DNA of 64,000 bases. It comes from Bacilli bacterium (GTDB lineage Bacteria; Bacillota_I; Bacilli_A; RFN20; CAG-826). Of the stretch, positions 1 through 8,865 are shown piece by piece. The stretch is from NCBI GenBank assembly GCA_022482735.1, contig JAKVOO010000001.1, forward strand, positions 491,699 to 555,698, written 5' to 3'. Made by a program: the position numbers and the translations under genes. A model generated the notes under the pieces. It did not search any database and was not told where the DNA came from. It was given only the letters and a program-made list of their open reading frames with translations. How positions within the stretch are numbered: the first letter of the stretch is position 1; every line of letters begins with the position of its first letter.

Positions 1-882
1 TGAATCTAACCGACACCCAGCTGCTTGTTCATGACCACCGCCACCAAAAGCGCTTGCTACCGGCTGAATATTTACTTTTTTAGCTCGAATTTCACAATTA
101 ACTATTCCATCCTCGCGTTCAACAAAACTAATCCAAATTGGAAACCCATCCATATTGGCTATACCATTAACCAAACCGTACGCATCACCACTTTTTAAAT
201 TTCGAGCTAGCAAAAATGGTTGATCAATGACTAAGTACGCCACGACTCCATCAGTTTGATAATTGGCAACTACTTCACTTTTGAAACGAACAAATTGGGG
301 ATTATAAACATAAATTAAATCATATAACTCACTTGGATTAGCCCCTATTGCAATTAATTCAGCTGCTAATCTAAATGTGCGTTCGGATGTCGGAGCGTAT
401 TGAAAACGACCAGAATCGGCACTAATGCCAGCAAATAACGCCCGCGCAGCCGATAATGGCATCCGCATATGATTAGAGATTACAAAATCAGCAATCATTT
501 CAGAAGCGGCAACATACATTGTATCGATCCATTCATAATCAGCAAACGCTTCCGTAAAAATATGGTGATCAATTTTAATCATCTTCTTAGCGAAAGAAAA
601 CCTTTGATCTTCAATTCTCTCCCGATCACCAACATCGACAATTATTGCCAATGATTTTTTGATTGTTTCATCGTCAACTACATCCATTTTGCCAACATAA
701 TCGAGAAGACGATTAGAACCCGAACCCAAAGCATATATTTGCTTATGGGGAAAAGTTTGACGAAGAGAATCGCGAAGTCCAACTTGCGACCCATAGCAAT
801 CATCATCCGGATTAACATGACCAAAAATAGTGATGATATCTGAGCTCCGGATTAAATTATAAATACTCTTTTGTATACGCAT
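1..882 (-). CDS. nrnA: NrnA-type DHH phosphodiesterase (oligoribonuclease / pAp phosphatase), partial
   Basis: The reading frame opens at an ATG at 882, with GGAAGG just upstream, and runs off the window start, giving 294 codons without a stop. It has the DHH-family motifs in order: an HVNPDDD segment near residue 21, a DVGDRER segment, an IDHH segment giving the family its name, ADSGRF, and near the cut end the GGGGHEQAAG segment of the DHHA1 domain. NrnA proteins degrade short RNA oligomers and dephosphorylate pAp with Mn2+ in the cytosol. Only a short C-terminal tail is missing. The gene lies downstream of fba but behind a good terminator, so it probably has its own weak promoter or depends on read-through. 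The substrate cannot be settled from sequence; related DHH enzymes also cleave cyclic dinucleotides. Confidence 0.9.
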   Translation of the reverse strand, partial: MRIQKSIYNLIRSSDIITIFGHVNPDDDCYGSQVGLRDSLRQTFPHKQIYALGSGSNRLLDYVGKMDVVDDETIKKSLAIIVDVGDRERIEDQRFSFAKKMIKIDHHIFTEAFADYEWIDTMYVAASEMIADFVISNHMRMPLSAARALFAGISADSGRFQYAPTSERTFRLAAELIAIGANPSELYDLIYVYNPQFVRFKSEVVANYQTDGVVAYLVIDQPFLLARNLKSGDAYGLVNGIANMDGFPIWISFVEREDGIVNCEIRAKKVNIQPVASAFGGGGHEQAAGCRLDS

Positions 883-903
883 AAATTTCCTTCCAACCTA
901 CGA

Positions 904-933
904 CCAAATAAAAAGGTCTCCGTAGGAGACCTA
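904..933 (-). terminator. Rho-independent terminator of fba
   Basis: On the minus strand a GC-rich hairpin (AGGTCTCC / GGAGACCT, tight loop) is followed by TTTTTATTT. It begins a few bases after the fba stop codon and closes the argS-rpoE-fba unit. Confidence 0.85.
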
Positions 934-940
934 TTATAAC

Positions 941-1804
941 TTATTCGGCTTTACCAATGCAACCAAAGACCTCGCATTTGGCTTGGACAACATTAGCTAT
1001 TCCCTTCATTCCCGGACCAATAACCTTCCGTGGGTCATACACTTTGTCATCATTTTTTAGCACTTCACGCACAACCGCAGTGAAGGATTGTTGGCATTCG
1101 GTGTTAACATTAATTTTGGCAGTTCCCCGTTCAATGGCCATTTTAATTTGAAAGTCAGGAATTCCTGATCCGCCATGAAGAACGAGAGGAATTTTAACGA
1201 GTTCGCTAATTTCTTTCATCTCTGGGAAGCCAAGTTTTGGCTCACCTTTATATGGGCCATGAACACTTCCAAGGGCGGGGGCAACGCAATCAATTCCACT
1301 CTCTTTAACCATAGCTAAGCATTCATCTGGGCGAGCATACATTGTCTCGGCAATAACATCTTCTTCTTGCCCACCGACATGGCCTAATTCTGCTTCAACC
1401 GAAATTTCCCGGTTTTGGGCTCTAGCATAATCAACTACTTGCTTGGTAATACGAATATTCTCTGCCAATTCATATTTGCTTGCATCAATCATCACTGATG
1501 TAAAACCAGCATCAATTGCGGTTTTGCATAACTCAAAACTAGCTCCATGGTCTAAGTGAATTGCAATCGGAATCGTATATCCTTTATCAATAATTAAACC
1601 TTCAACCATCTTAACAATGACATGGAAACCACCCATATACTTGGCGGCGCCACTGCTAACTCCTAGAATAACTGGAGCCTTGAGCTCTTGACACTTATCA
1701 AGAATGGCAATTGTCCACTCTAAATTGTTTATGTTGAATTGTCCCACCGCATAGTGCTCGGCTTTGGCTTTATTCAACATCTCTTTCATACTAACTAATG
1801 GCAT
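941..1804 (-). CDS. fba: Class II fructose-1,6-bisphosphate aldolase
   Basis: 287 aa, the usual length of the short class IIB enzymes. It cleaves fructose-1,6-bisphosphate to dihydroxyacetone phosphate and glyceraldehyde-3-phosphate in cytosolic glycolysis. Zinc and catalytic motifs are visible: HLDHGAS around residue 84, [12 protein letters not shown] in the middle, and LHGGSG near residue 210, followed by the NVNTE phosphate-binding segment. A strong AAAGGAGA ribosome-binding site precedes the ATG at 1804. It follows rpoE by 35 bases and is followed by a terminator. Related class II aldolases act on tagatose bisphosphate, but the overall sequence reads as the glycolytic enzyme. Confidence 0.95.
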   Translation of the reverse strand: MPLVSMKEMLNKAKAEHYAVGQFNINNLEWTIAILDKCQELKAPVILGVSSGAAKYMGGFHVIVKMVEGLIIDKGYTIPIAIHLDHGASFELCKTAIDAGFTSVMIDASKYELAENIRITKQVVDYARAQNREISVEAELGHVGGQEEDVIAETMYARPDECLAMVKESGIDCVAPALGSVHGPYKGEPKLGFPEMKEISELVKIPLVLHGGSGIPDFQIKMAIERGTAKINVNTECQQSFTAVVREVLKNDDKVYDPRKVIGPGMKGIANVVQAKCEVFGCIGKAE

Positions 1805-1839
1805 AAAAATCTCCTTTCACCTCGTGTTAGCTCGGAAAA

Positions 1840-2236
1840 TTAAAGGTCTTCCCGAAAACCTTTGTCATCGGTTTCTTCTTCATCATAATCATCTTCCGCT
1901 GGTGTATCATCAAAGGCGCCAATTTCTTCTTTAAGTTCCGCCTCTTCCTCTTCATCGTTATCCGTCATCTCTACATCCGAATAGACATCGTTAATATCGA
2001 TGTGAACCTTGTCATATGTATTATTTTTACGCAAATCCCAAGTATTGTCGCCTAAATTAACAAAGCGACCATCTAGCGATAGATTAGTGTAAAACCGAGA
2101 AATGTGGTGATGCCTTTCCCCTTCGTCATATCCTTGAGCTTCGGCAACCTTTGTCCATAAGGTTAAAAAACGACAGTGGTCCTTTGTTTTCTTCAAGAAT
2201 TTCAAATGCGACATCTAGTGTAGCTCTAGCAACCAT
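1840..2236 (-). pseudogene. rpoE: RNA polymerase delta subunit, frame disrupted by one extra base
   Basis: The gene starts at ATG 2236 behind GGAGG. It reads MVARATLDVAFEIL in one frame and continues after residue 24 in another frame as a VAEAQGYDEGE segment, then FYTNLSLDGRF and a very acidic tail rich in Asp and Glu. That is the winged-helix HARE domain plus acidic tail of the delta subunit, which tunes RNA polymerase recycling and promoter selectivity in Firmicutes. The break falls at the run of six A (plus strand) at 2165-2170. Removing one base gives PLSFLTLWTKVAEAQG and a 131-aa protein, and the span is 3n+1 bases long. argS lies immediately upstream, the usual neighbour. Assembly error in a homopolymer is more likely than real loss; programmed slippage is a remote alternative. 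Confidence 0.85.
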
Positions 2237-2256
2237 ATTTTTTCCTCCAATGTATT

Positions 2257-3888
2257 TTACATCTTTTCCGGTGCCGATACACCGATAAGATTTAAAGCCT
2301 TTCTCAAAACAATCTCCGAACAATCAACCAACGCTAACCGCGAGGCAGTCAAAGGCAAATTTTCTTCATCAATTACCCGACATTCGGTATAAAACCCGTG
2401 AATCGCCGAAGCTAATTTCTGAATATAATTTGTCATTTTATATGGGGAGCGGCTAATGGCAGCCTCCCATTCAATGTTAGGAAAATCCGCTAATAACTTA
2501 AGCAGTGTTACTTCCGAAGCGGCTGATAAGCCCACTCCTGAATAATCAAAAGCAAACTTTTTGGCTTTTCCTAAGACGGTCGCCAACCGAGCATGGGCAT
2601 ATTGCGCATAATAAACTGGGTTAGCACTTGATGTCTCATGCGCTAAATCAAGGTCAAAATCAAGATGCGAAGAAGCTGCTCGATTCACAAAATAATAACG
2701 AACTGCATCGACGCCAACCTCATCGCATAATTCGCGTAATGTCACCGCCTTGCCACTTCTTTTGCTCATCTTAAATTCTTGGCCGTCTTTGATTAAACGT
2801 ACCATCTGAATTAATTCAACATCCAAAATATCCTCTGGGTAGCCGAACATTTGTAAAGCTGCTTTCATACGAGAAATATAGCCGTGATGGTCAGCGCCCA
2901 GCACATCGATAAGTTTGGAAAAATCACGTGAAAGTTTGTTCAAATGATAGGCAATATCTGGTAAAAAATAAGTATACTGACCATTTTTCTTAACCACAAC
3001 CCGATCTTTATCATCACCAAAAACCGTAGTTTTAAGAAATAACGCGCCATCATCTTCATACAAAAACTGCTTGTTGGTTAGCGCCTCAATTATTTTTTCC
3101 ACCCCATTATCATTGCGGACATCAGTCTCAAATGAATATTTATCAAAGTAAACCCGGAAAAGCTTCAAATCATTCTCAATCTTAGCTAATTCAAGTTCAA
3201 CACCGCGCCGCATAAAAAAGCGGGATGATTCAGCAGAATCAACCATGTATTTATCATTAACTTCATTCTTAATAATCTTTGCCAGTTCAACTAAATCTTC
3301 ACCGTGATATCCATCTTCTGGAACAGCCACATTATCATTGAATTCTTGATGGTAACGGGCCCGAAGAGACTCGCCTAAATGATTAATTTGAATGCCTGCA
3401 TCGTTTACATAATACTCTCTAACAACATCAAAACCTGTGTCGGTGTACAAGCGACAAATAACATCACCTATCGCCGCTCCGCGTGCGTGGCCTAAATGTA
3501 AATCTCCAGTCGGATTGGCGGAAACAAATTCAACATTTATCCTTTTATGGTTGCCGTTTGAAGACGAGCCAAAATTAGACCCGTCGGTTTTAATTTTGGC
3601 CAATATTGACGTTAATGTCTCCTCTTTAAGGAAGAAATTTAAAAAACCTGGACCGGCAATTTCGATGTGATCGATACCGTCCATATTGATAATTTTAGCG
3701 ATATCTTCGGCTATCTTCCGCGGATTAGCCTTAAGAACACGTGCATTTTGTAAAGCGACGTTACTAGCAAAATCACCATGAGCCACTTCCTTTGAGTGTT
3801 CAATGATGATACTATCTAGCGCAACCTCATGACCAAGTTCCTTTAATGCTACGCTGATTTTTTCTTTTAATTTAGTCTCAATACTCAT
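2257..3888 (-). CDS. argS: Arginyl-tRNA synthetase
   Basis: 543 aa class I aminoacyl-tRNA synthetase that charges tRNA-Arg. The N-terminal Add-1 domain is followed by the SANPTGDLHLGHARGAA segment, whose HLGH is the HIGH signature, and a clear KMSKRSG signature near residue 375. The C-terminal third is the DALR anticodon-binding domain ending in RKALNLIGV. The start at 3888 is supported by GGAGG eight bases upstream. A TTGCTT/TATAAT promoter lies upstream, and rpoE begins 20 bases after the stop, as in Bacillus. Length and motifs are normal. Confidence 0.97.
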   Translation of the reverse strand: MSIETKLKEKISVALKELGHEVALDSIIIEHSKEVAHGDFASNVALQNARVLKANPRKIAEDIAKIINMDGIDHIEIAGPGFLNFFLKEETLTSILAKIKTDGSNFGSSSNGNHKRINVEFVSANPTGDLHLGHARGAAIGDVICRLYTDTGFDVVREYYVNDAGIQINHLGESLRARYHQEFNDNVAVPEDGYHGEDLVELAKIIKNEVNDKYMVDSAESSRFFMRRGVELELAKIENDLKLFRVYFDKYSFETDVRNDNGVEKIIEALTNKQFLYEDDGALFLKTTVFGDDKDRVVVKKNGQYTYFLPDIAYHLNKLSRDFSKLIDVLGADHHGYISRMKAALQMFGYPEDILDVELIQMVRLIKDGQEFKMSKRSGKAVTLRELCDEVGVDAVRYYFVNRAASSHLDFDLDLAHETSSANPVYYAQYAHARLATVLGKAKKFAFDYSGVGLSAASEVTLLKLLADFPNIEWEAAISRSPYKMTNYIQKLASAIHGFYTECRVIDEENLPLTASRLALVDCSEIVLRKALNLIGVSAPEKM

Positions 3889-3913
3889 GCGTTCCTCCGC
3901 CGAATTCTAGTTT

Positions 3914-3941
3914 ATTATACTTTAGTATAAAGAATAAGCAA
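3914..3941 (-). promoter_or_regulatory. Sigma-A-type promoter for argS-rpoE-fba
   Basis: Minus-strand TTGCTT (3936-3941) and TATAAT (3914-3919) are separated by 16 bases, about 25 bases upstream of the argS start. The -10 box is a perfect match. Confidence 0.7.
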
Positions 3942-3960
3942 ATAATTATTAAGCAAAGCC

Positions 3961-3981
3961 AAAAAGAATTCATTCTTTTTC
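3961..3981 (-). terminator. Weak AT-rich hairpin overlapping the ispF stop
   Basis: A nine-base-pair AAAAAGAAT / ATTCTTTTT stem with a two-base loop covers the ispF stop codon and ends in five T. It is AT-only and may or may not terminate; the argS promoter lies just downstream. Confidence 0.35.
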
Positions 3982-4458
3982 AAGCAAAACTACAGCTGTT
4001 GCTTCAATTGCTTCTTTTTTTCCAACTGCATCCATCTTTTCGCGTGTTCCCGCTTTTAAACTCACATTGGTCACATCCGTCATAAGTAATCTTGCGATAT
4101 TCAGTTGCATTTTTTTAATGTAGGGGCGTAAAATCGGCTCCTCCGCTTCAATTAAAATATCGACGTTCCCAATTCTATAGTTAGCTTCCTGTACTAGGCG
4201 ATGGGCTTCTTTAACAAATAAACTGCTATCGCAATCTTTATATTTAACATCGGTATTAGGGAAAAGAGTCCCAATATCGCCAACAGCCAAAGCTCCTAAA
4301 AGAGCATCTGTAAGCGCGTGGTAAACGACATCCGCGTCACTATGACCATCAAGTCCATAGGAAAAATTAATTTTTACACCACCTAAAATCAGAGGCCTTT
4401 CCCTTACAAGACGATGAATATCTTTTCCAAACCCCACGCGAAACATATTCTTATACAT
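3970..4458 (-). CDS. ispF: 2-C-methyl-D-erythritol 2,4-cyclodiphosphate synthase
   Basis: About 162 aa from the ATG at 4458 (158 aa from the ATG at 4446), matching the family length. It forms the cyclodiphosphate intermediate of the MEP isoprenoid pathway. Metal ligands are visible in GFGKDIHRL at the N-terminus (Asp and His) and in the DGHSDADVVYHALTDALLGA segment; the C-terminus has the KAGTREKMD segment. An upstream in-frame ATG at 4485 would add residues unlike the family, so I prefer the start that overlaps the ychF stop, which suggests translational coupling. No other MEP genes are in the window. Its presence indicates isoprenoids are made by MEP rather than mevalonate. Confidence 0.95.
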   Translation of the reverse strand: MYKNMFRVGFGKDIHRLVRERPLILGGVKINFSYGLDGHSDADVVYHALTDALLGALAVGDIGTLFPNTDVKYKDCDSSLFVKEAHRLVQEANYRIGNVDILIEAEEPILRPYIKKMQLNIARLLMTDVTNVSLKAGTREKMDAVGKKEAIEATAVVLLEKE

Positions 4459-5560
4459 TAAACCGGAAGAAGACAATATCACCATCTTTCATCCGATATT
4501 CCTTTCCTTCAATTCTTAATTTGCCAGCCTCTTTAACTGCCATTTCGCTACCCAGTTCATGTATGTCCCCATAGCTATAAACTTCCGCTTTAATAAAACC
4601 TCGTTCAAAATCAGTATGGATTATTCCCGCACAGTTAGGCGCACTCATTCCATTCAAAAATGTCCAAGCGCGCACTTCATCCTTGCCAACAGTAAAGAAA
4701 GTCGATAAATTTAACAAGCGATAGGAAGCTTTAACGACTTTATCTAGTCCACTTTCTTTAGCCCCAAGTGAAGCTAGATATTCATGCTTTTCTATGGATG
4801 ATAATTCACTAAGTTCAGCTTCAATTTGACAGGAAACGGGGATTGCCTCCGCCTTTTCATTGGCGGCTATCGCCTTGACCACTTGATAATATTTATTGGC
4901 ATCAGGATTAGCGTAATCGTCCTCCGAGACATTAGCAACATAAATAATTGGCTTCATTGTCAAAAGAAAGTAATTTTTAATCACAAAATCACGTTGATCA
5001 TCACTCAAATTATCAATGGCGCGAGCGGGTACCCCTTGCTGCAAGGCCGCAATTAAGATCTCATCAATTTCCGCTTCTTTAATGGCTTCTTTATCTTTAG
5101 CCACCCGGGCTTTAGTAGCGATTTTAGCATATCGCTTGTTTACCGTATCTAAATCCGCCATAACGAGTTCTAGATTAATTATCTCAATATCCCGCTTCGG
5201 ATCAATTGTATTTTCAACGTGGATAATTTCTGGGTTATCAAAACAACGCACAACCTCAACTATCGCATCACACTCCCGAATATGCGATAGAAATTGATTG
5301 CCTAATCCTTCGCCTTGACTAGCGCCTTTGACAAGCCCCGCTATATCATAAAACTCAAAAGTGGCAAAAATAGTTCTTTTAGGTTCAAAAAGTTTGGTTA
5401 AGAAATCAACTCTTTCATCGGGAACAGTAACAATTCCAGTATTGGGTTTAATAGTCGCGAATGGATAATTGGCGGCTTCTACATGCGAGTTAGTAATCGC
5501 ATTGAAAAGAGTCGATTTACCGACGTTAGGTAGCCCAACAATTCCCGCTTTTAATGACAT
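4451..5560 (-). CDS. ychF: Redox-regulated ATPase YchF (Obg-like)
   Basis: 369 aa from the ATG at 5560, which has GGAGG at correct spacing; an ATG five codons upstream lacks one. The P-loop is GLPNVGKST near residues 8-16, the DxAG switch is YDIAGLVKGA, and the base-recognition motif is NVSE instead of NKxD, the change that makes YchF prefer ATP over GTP. The C-terminal TGS-like domain ends in FFRFNV as in the family. YchF binds ribosomes and is linked to oxidative-stress and translation control. It overlaps ispF by eight bases. Confidence 0.96.
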   Translation of the reverse strand: MSLKAGIVGLPNVGKSTLFNAITNSHVEAANYPFATIKPNTGIVTVPDERVDFLTKLFEPKRTIFATFEFYDIAGLVKGASQGEGLGNQFLSHIRECDAIVEVVRCFDNPEIIHVENTIDPKRDIEIINLELVMADLDTVNKRYAKIATKARVAKDKEAIKEAEIDEILIAALQQGVPARAIDNLSDDQRDFVIKNYFLLTMKPIIYVANVSEDDYANPDANKYYQVVKAIAANEKAEAIPVSCQIEAELSELSSIEKHEYLASLGAKESGLDKVVKASYRLLNLSTFFTVGKDEVRAWTFLNGMSAPNCAGIIHTDFERGFIKAEVYSYGDIHELGSEMAVKEAGKLRIEGKEYRMKDGDIVFFRFNV

Positions 5561-5626
5561 AATATTTGCCTCCAAACTATATACGCAAGCAATAGTATTA
5601 TAGTGGTCAAAATAAGAAAAAACAAT

Positions 5627-5655
5627 TTAAAAAGCTACCCAAACCGGGTAGCTTT
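5627..5655 (-). terminator. Terminator downstream of the cold-shock gene
   Basis: Minus-strand AAAGCTACCC / GGGTAGCTTT inverted repeat followed by a T run; it sits between the cold-shock gene and ychF. Confidence 0.85.
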
Positions 5656-5682
5656 CGCTGTTCTAGCAATTTGTTAATTCAA

Positions 5683-5883
5683 TTAAGCAACTTTCTTGAT
5701 ATTAGCAGCTCTTAAGCCGCGATCAGATTGTTCTAAATCGAATTCAACTTGTTCACCAACTTCGGCGGTTTTGAAACCGTCCATTACGAGTGATGAATAG
5801 TGGAAAAAGACATCTTTGCCATCTTCGCTATGAATGAAGCCGTAGCCTTTTTCCGCGTTGAACATCTTGACTGTACCTTTCAT
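5683..5883 (-). CDS. csp: Cold-shock domain protein (CspA family)
   Basis: 66 aa, a single cold-shock domain that binds single-stranded RNA and DNA and acts as an RNA chaperone. The RNP1 motif reads KGYGFIHSEDG (normally KGFGFI) and RNP2 reads VFFHYSSL (normally VFVHFSAI); the aromatic residues that stack on bases are retained. It is monocistronic, with its own terminator downstream. Upstream 5884-6075 holds no gene, only an AT-rich leader and promoter region in which I could not pick boxes with confidence; csp genes commonly have a long structured leader. Confidence 0.95.
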   Translation of the reverse strand: MKGTVKMFNAEKGYGFIHSEDGKDVFFHYSSLVMDGFKTAEVGEQVEFDLEQSDRGLRAANIKKVA

Positions 5884-6075
5884 CGGACCAACCTTTCCTC
5901 TAAACCCTTACGAATAGAATGTGTAATAGAATACCTATTACCGAACATATATTATCACTTTTATTATTTGATTACTACTTTTTTTATTTTTTTTGTATTC
6001 ATCGAAGAAAAAATAGTTATTAAACTGATCTTTTCTCATCTATATGCATCCATAATATTGCTTTTTGTCTTTAAT

Positions 6076-8865
6076 TTATGCTTTTAATGTGTTTTCCTTA
6101 TTATTGACTAACAAAAAATTACTAATAATAAAAAGTAAAAAAGCTATGGAGGCAATGGCAATAAGACCTTTTAAATTAAACGTGAAACAAAACTGATTAT
6201 GAAAGTATTGCGCTAGGAAATATGTCATTCCATTAGAAAGAAAGATGAATTGTCCCCATGATAGAAAGAGAGACTTCATAATTAAAACATAATTCCTTTG
6301 CCGATATATTTTTAATCTTTCCGTTGTTTTTATCCCAATATGTACCAAAATTGTTTTTTCTTTTTGTTCCTCTAATCGGGAAATACCACTGATAATAAAA
6401 AGCAACATAATAGTTATAATTGCCGATAGAAGAGCAAATACTAACAAGATTGAACTTACTACATTCAATGTCGAGTTGAGTGTCAGAAAAAAATCTCTAC
6501 TTGGAGATGAAAATATAAGATCAGGAAAAGCTTTTTTTAATTGACTGAGAATGGGATCTATTTTTTTATTAATTGGCACGGAAATAATTGCTCCATCACT
6601 TATTAAGGATAAGGGCGATATACCAATTTGCTCGCTAAAAAAGCGATATGACCAATCGGATTCATGAATTACTTTGTTTCCGGGAAGATCAAAAATACCA
6701 CTTACTTTTACCGTGATTACTTCATAATTACGAAGCGTGTAGTCACTTTCAAGATTTGTAACTATTCTTGGGTAGGATAGGTAAATTTTTTGCCCTAGGG
6801 CTTGACTCTCGGAAACAAAAAAATTCTTAGCTAAAGAGGGGGAAAGAGCGATTTCATTCAAATTTTTGGGTTTTTCTCCTAAAAGAAGGTTATTTAAATC
6901 GGAAGAAAATGTCAGATTGGTCGTACTTGTATTAATAAATGATCCCCCGACAACTTCCTGCGGAAAATAATAATCGGTTGGCTTGTTTTCAGTCGGCAAA
7001 TATGATAACTCATCAATTATTGTTCTTAAACTATTTTCATCATGGCTAATTAGAAAAGTATCAATAAAGCCAAAAACAGGAGTCCCGCTGTCAGCAAAGT
7101 AACTTCCCGTGTTGGTAAGAACTCCACTTGCCGACAGAATCTTTTCCATTTTATCTAAGTCACTACGATGAAAGGCTTTGTTGCGCAGTCGATATAAAAC
7201 AATACGATGCTTTCTTGCGTTATCAGGCAAAGTAGAAAAGAAAGTGTTGGCTACACTGTTGTCGAAAACGGTAAAAGCTAAAGCACTATCTTTTTGCGCC
7301 TGGGCAATAAGCTTTTCCGCTTTTTGACTATAGACAAAACTTTGAGAAGGAATATCCCACGGATAAGTCGGAGATTTTGATTGGTACTCATAGGTGGGGA
7401 AGCCCATTTTGTCCTCAACAAAATGCTGAGTCCATTGGATGTCATTAACCACAACGCGGGGAACATCCGAAGGAAAGACCCCCCGAACAGAGAATATGTG
7501 TTCATCTTCATATCCCCACTCGCGATTAGCCAGACGAAGTATTATCGACAAGGTATTAGAAACTATATAGTTACCCAAATATGAGTAATCACTTAATAAT
7601 GGTAACTTTAAAGCTCTTTTTATGGCTTCATAATCAGAAAAGGGAAGCCCAAGTATTATATCTTCTGGTTCATTTAATTCTACGGCCATAGGATAAACTA
7701 TTGCATTATCAATTTCAAAATGAATTAAGGGCTCGATAAAATTAATAAAGGAGAATGAAGGTAGATAGTATACTAAACCCCCAGTATCAATTAACACTTG
7801 ATTGGTTGTATTAAAAAAAATATCCCAATTAGCAATATAAGCATATCCTGCTTCAATATCTTTATCAAAATTAAAACATAGTTTTTTTGCCTCTTCCTGA
7901 CGATAACCGTGATCAGCTAATTCTATTGGCTGCCGGCTCTTAACCACAATTTGATTTTCTCCTAGATAGTTAGTTAAACTTTCTTTTATTTTCGAATAAA
8001 GAATGTCACTCAAACAAAAACTCAAACCAAAACTTAAAAGAGCAAAGGAGAGAATGAAGCGCACAATTAATCCTCTAAATGGCCGATGCTTATCAAATGC
8101 TTTGTTATAGTGATTAATTGTTGTTTTATCTAGTTTAGGTTGAATACGTGCTTTTAATTTTAATAACGGAAGCGCAATTTTTATGTTTTTAGGAGGTGAT
8201 TTACTTTTTATTTGTAAATTTCCGTTGTCGATAGTAATAATTTCCTGACACCATGCTTGAGCACCTTTTTCATCGTGAGTGACCATTATTACTAATCTAT
8301 TCCTGCTTAGCTTAGTTAATAAATCATAGATGGCTTCTTTTTCGCAACCACTCAATGCTCCTGTTGGCTCATCGCAAAGAATAATTGCCGGATTATTAAT
8401 TAAGGCCCGTACAAGCGCTACTCTTTGCCTTTCTCCACCGCTTAACTTTCCCACTTTTTTCATCATCATTTGCTCTTTTAGACCAACAAATGATAACAAG
8501 GTGCTAGTTCTAGCTTTAATCATTTCCTTTGAAACTTGATGCCCATATTTAAGTGGAAGTGTAATGTTATCTTTAACCGTCAAACTTTCAATAAGGGAAT
8601 CACTCTGCTTCAAATAACCTACTGTAAATAAACGTAGGGCTACACATTTATCAAGATTGCTCTTTCTTATTATGTGGCCGTTAATACTTACTTGTCCTTG
8701 GTAGTCATTATCTAATCCCGCAAGGATGTTTAATAAAGTGGTTTTACCGGACCCGGAGGCTCCGACAATTGCTACAAAACCCTTACTAGGAAAAAAGAAG
8801 TAAGGAATATGAAGAATATCGTTTTCATTAGAATATGATTTAACTAAATTTTTAATTTCGATCAT
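6076..8865 (-). CDS. MacB/FtsX-type ABC transporter, fused ATPase and permease
   Basis: 929 aa. The N-terminal ATPase (about 1-220) has Walker A GASGSGKTT at 35-43, signature LSGGE at 141-145, Walker B ILCDEPTGA at 162-170 and switch histidine in MVTHDE. A first membrane helix follows at about 264-287, then a large extracytoplasmic region (about 290-795), then three helices at about 802-828, 860-885 and 899-921. This is the FtsX/MacB layout, where the outside domain moves with ATP hydrolysis (mechanotransmission) rather than passing solute through a pore. The start overlaps the stop of the upstream permease gene as ATGA. Likely substrates are peptides, lipoproteins or antimicrobials, but nothing nearby shows which. 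Together with the next two genes it can form a heterodimer of MacB-like halves. Confidence 0.85.
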   Translation of the reverse strand: MIEIKNLVKSYSNENDILHIPYFFFPSKGFVAIVGASGSGKTTLLNILAGLDNDYQGQVSINGHIIRKSNLDKCVALRLFTVGYLKQSDSLIESLTVKDNITLPLKYGHQVSKEMIKARTSTLLSFVGLKEQMMMKKVGKLSGGERQRVALVRALINNPAIILCDEPTGALSGCEKEAIYDLLTKLSRNRLVIMVTHDEKGAQAWCQEIITIDNGNLQIKSKSPPKNIKIALPLLKLKARIQPKLDKTTINHYNKAFDKHRPFRGLIVRFILSFALLSFGLSFCLSDILYSKIKESLTNYLGENQIVVKSRQPIELADHGYRQEEAKKLCFNFDKDIEAGYAYIANWDIFFNTTNQVLIDTGGLVYYLPSFSFINFIEPLIHFEIDNAIVYPMAVELNEPEDIILGLPFSDYEAIKRALKLPLLSDYSYLGNYIVSNTLSIILRLANREWGYEDEHIFSVRGVFPSDVPRVVVNDIQWTQHFVEDKMGFPTYEYQSKSPTYPWDIPSQSFVYSQKAEKLIAQAQKDSALAFTVFDNSVANTFFSTLPDNARKHRIVLYRLRNKAFHRSDLDKMEKILSASGVLTNTGSYFADSGTPVFGFIDTFLISHDENSLRTIIDELSYLPTENKPTDYYFPQEVVGGSFINTSTTNLTFSSDLNNLLLGEKPKNLNEIALSPSLAKNFFVSESQALGQKIYLSYPRIVTNLESDYTLRNYEVITVKVSGIFDLPGNKVIHESDWSYRFFSEQIGISPLSLISDGAIISVPINKKIDPILSQLKKAFPDLIFSSPSRDFFLTLNSTLNVVSSILLVFALLSAIITIMLLFIISGISRLEEQKEKTILVHIGIKTTERLKIYRQRNYVLIMKSLFLSWGQFIFLSNGMTYFLAQYFHNQFCFTFNLKGLIAIASIAFLLFIISNFLLVNNKENTLKA

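Noticed and set aside
2126..2323. Separate small gene made of the first part of rpoE
   Set aside because: It is the N-terminal half of the disrupted rpoE frame preceded by argS shadow sequence, not an independent gene.
2915..2940. parS-like ATCACGTGAAAG in argS
   Set aside because: Only half of the palindromic parS consensus matches and the site lies inside coding sequence far from parAB.
5800..6087. 95-aa plus-strand frame upstream of and over csp
   Set aside because: Overlaps the cold-shock gene in antisense and translates to a Phe/Ile-rich string from AT-rich leader DNA.
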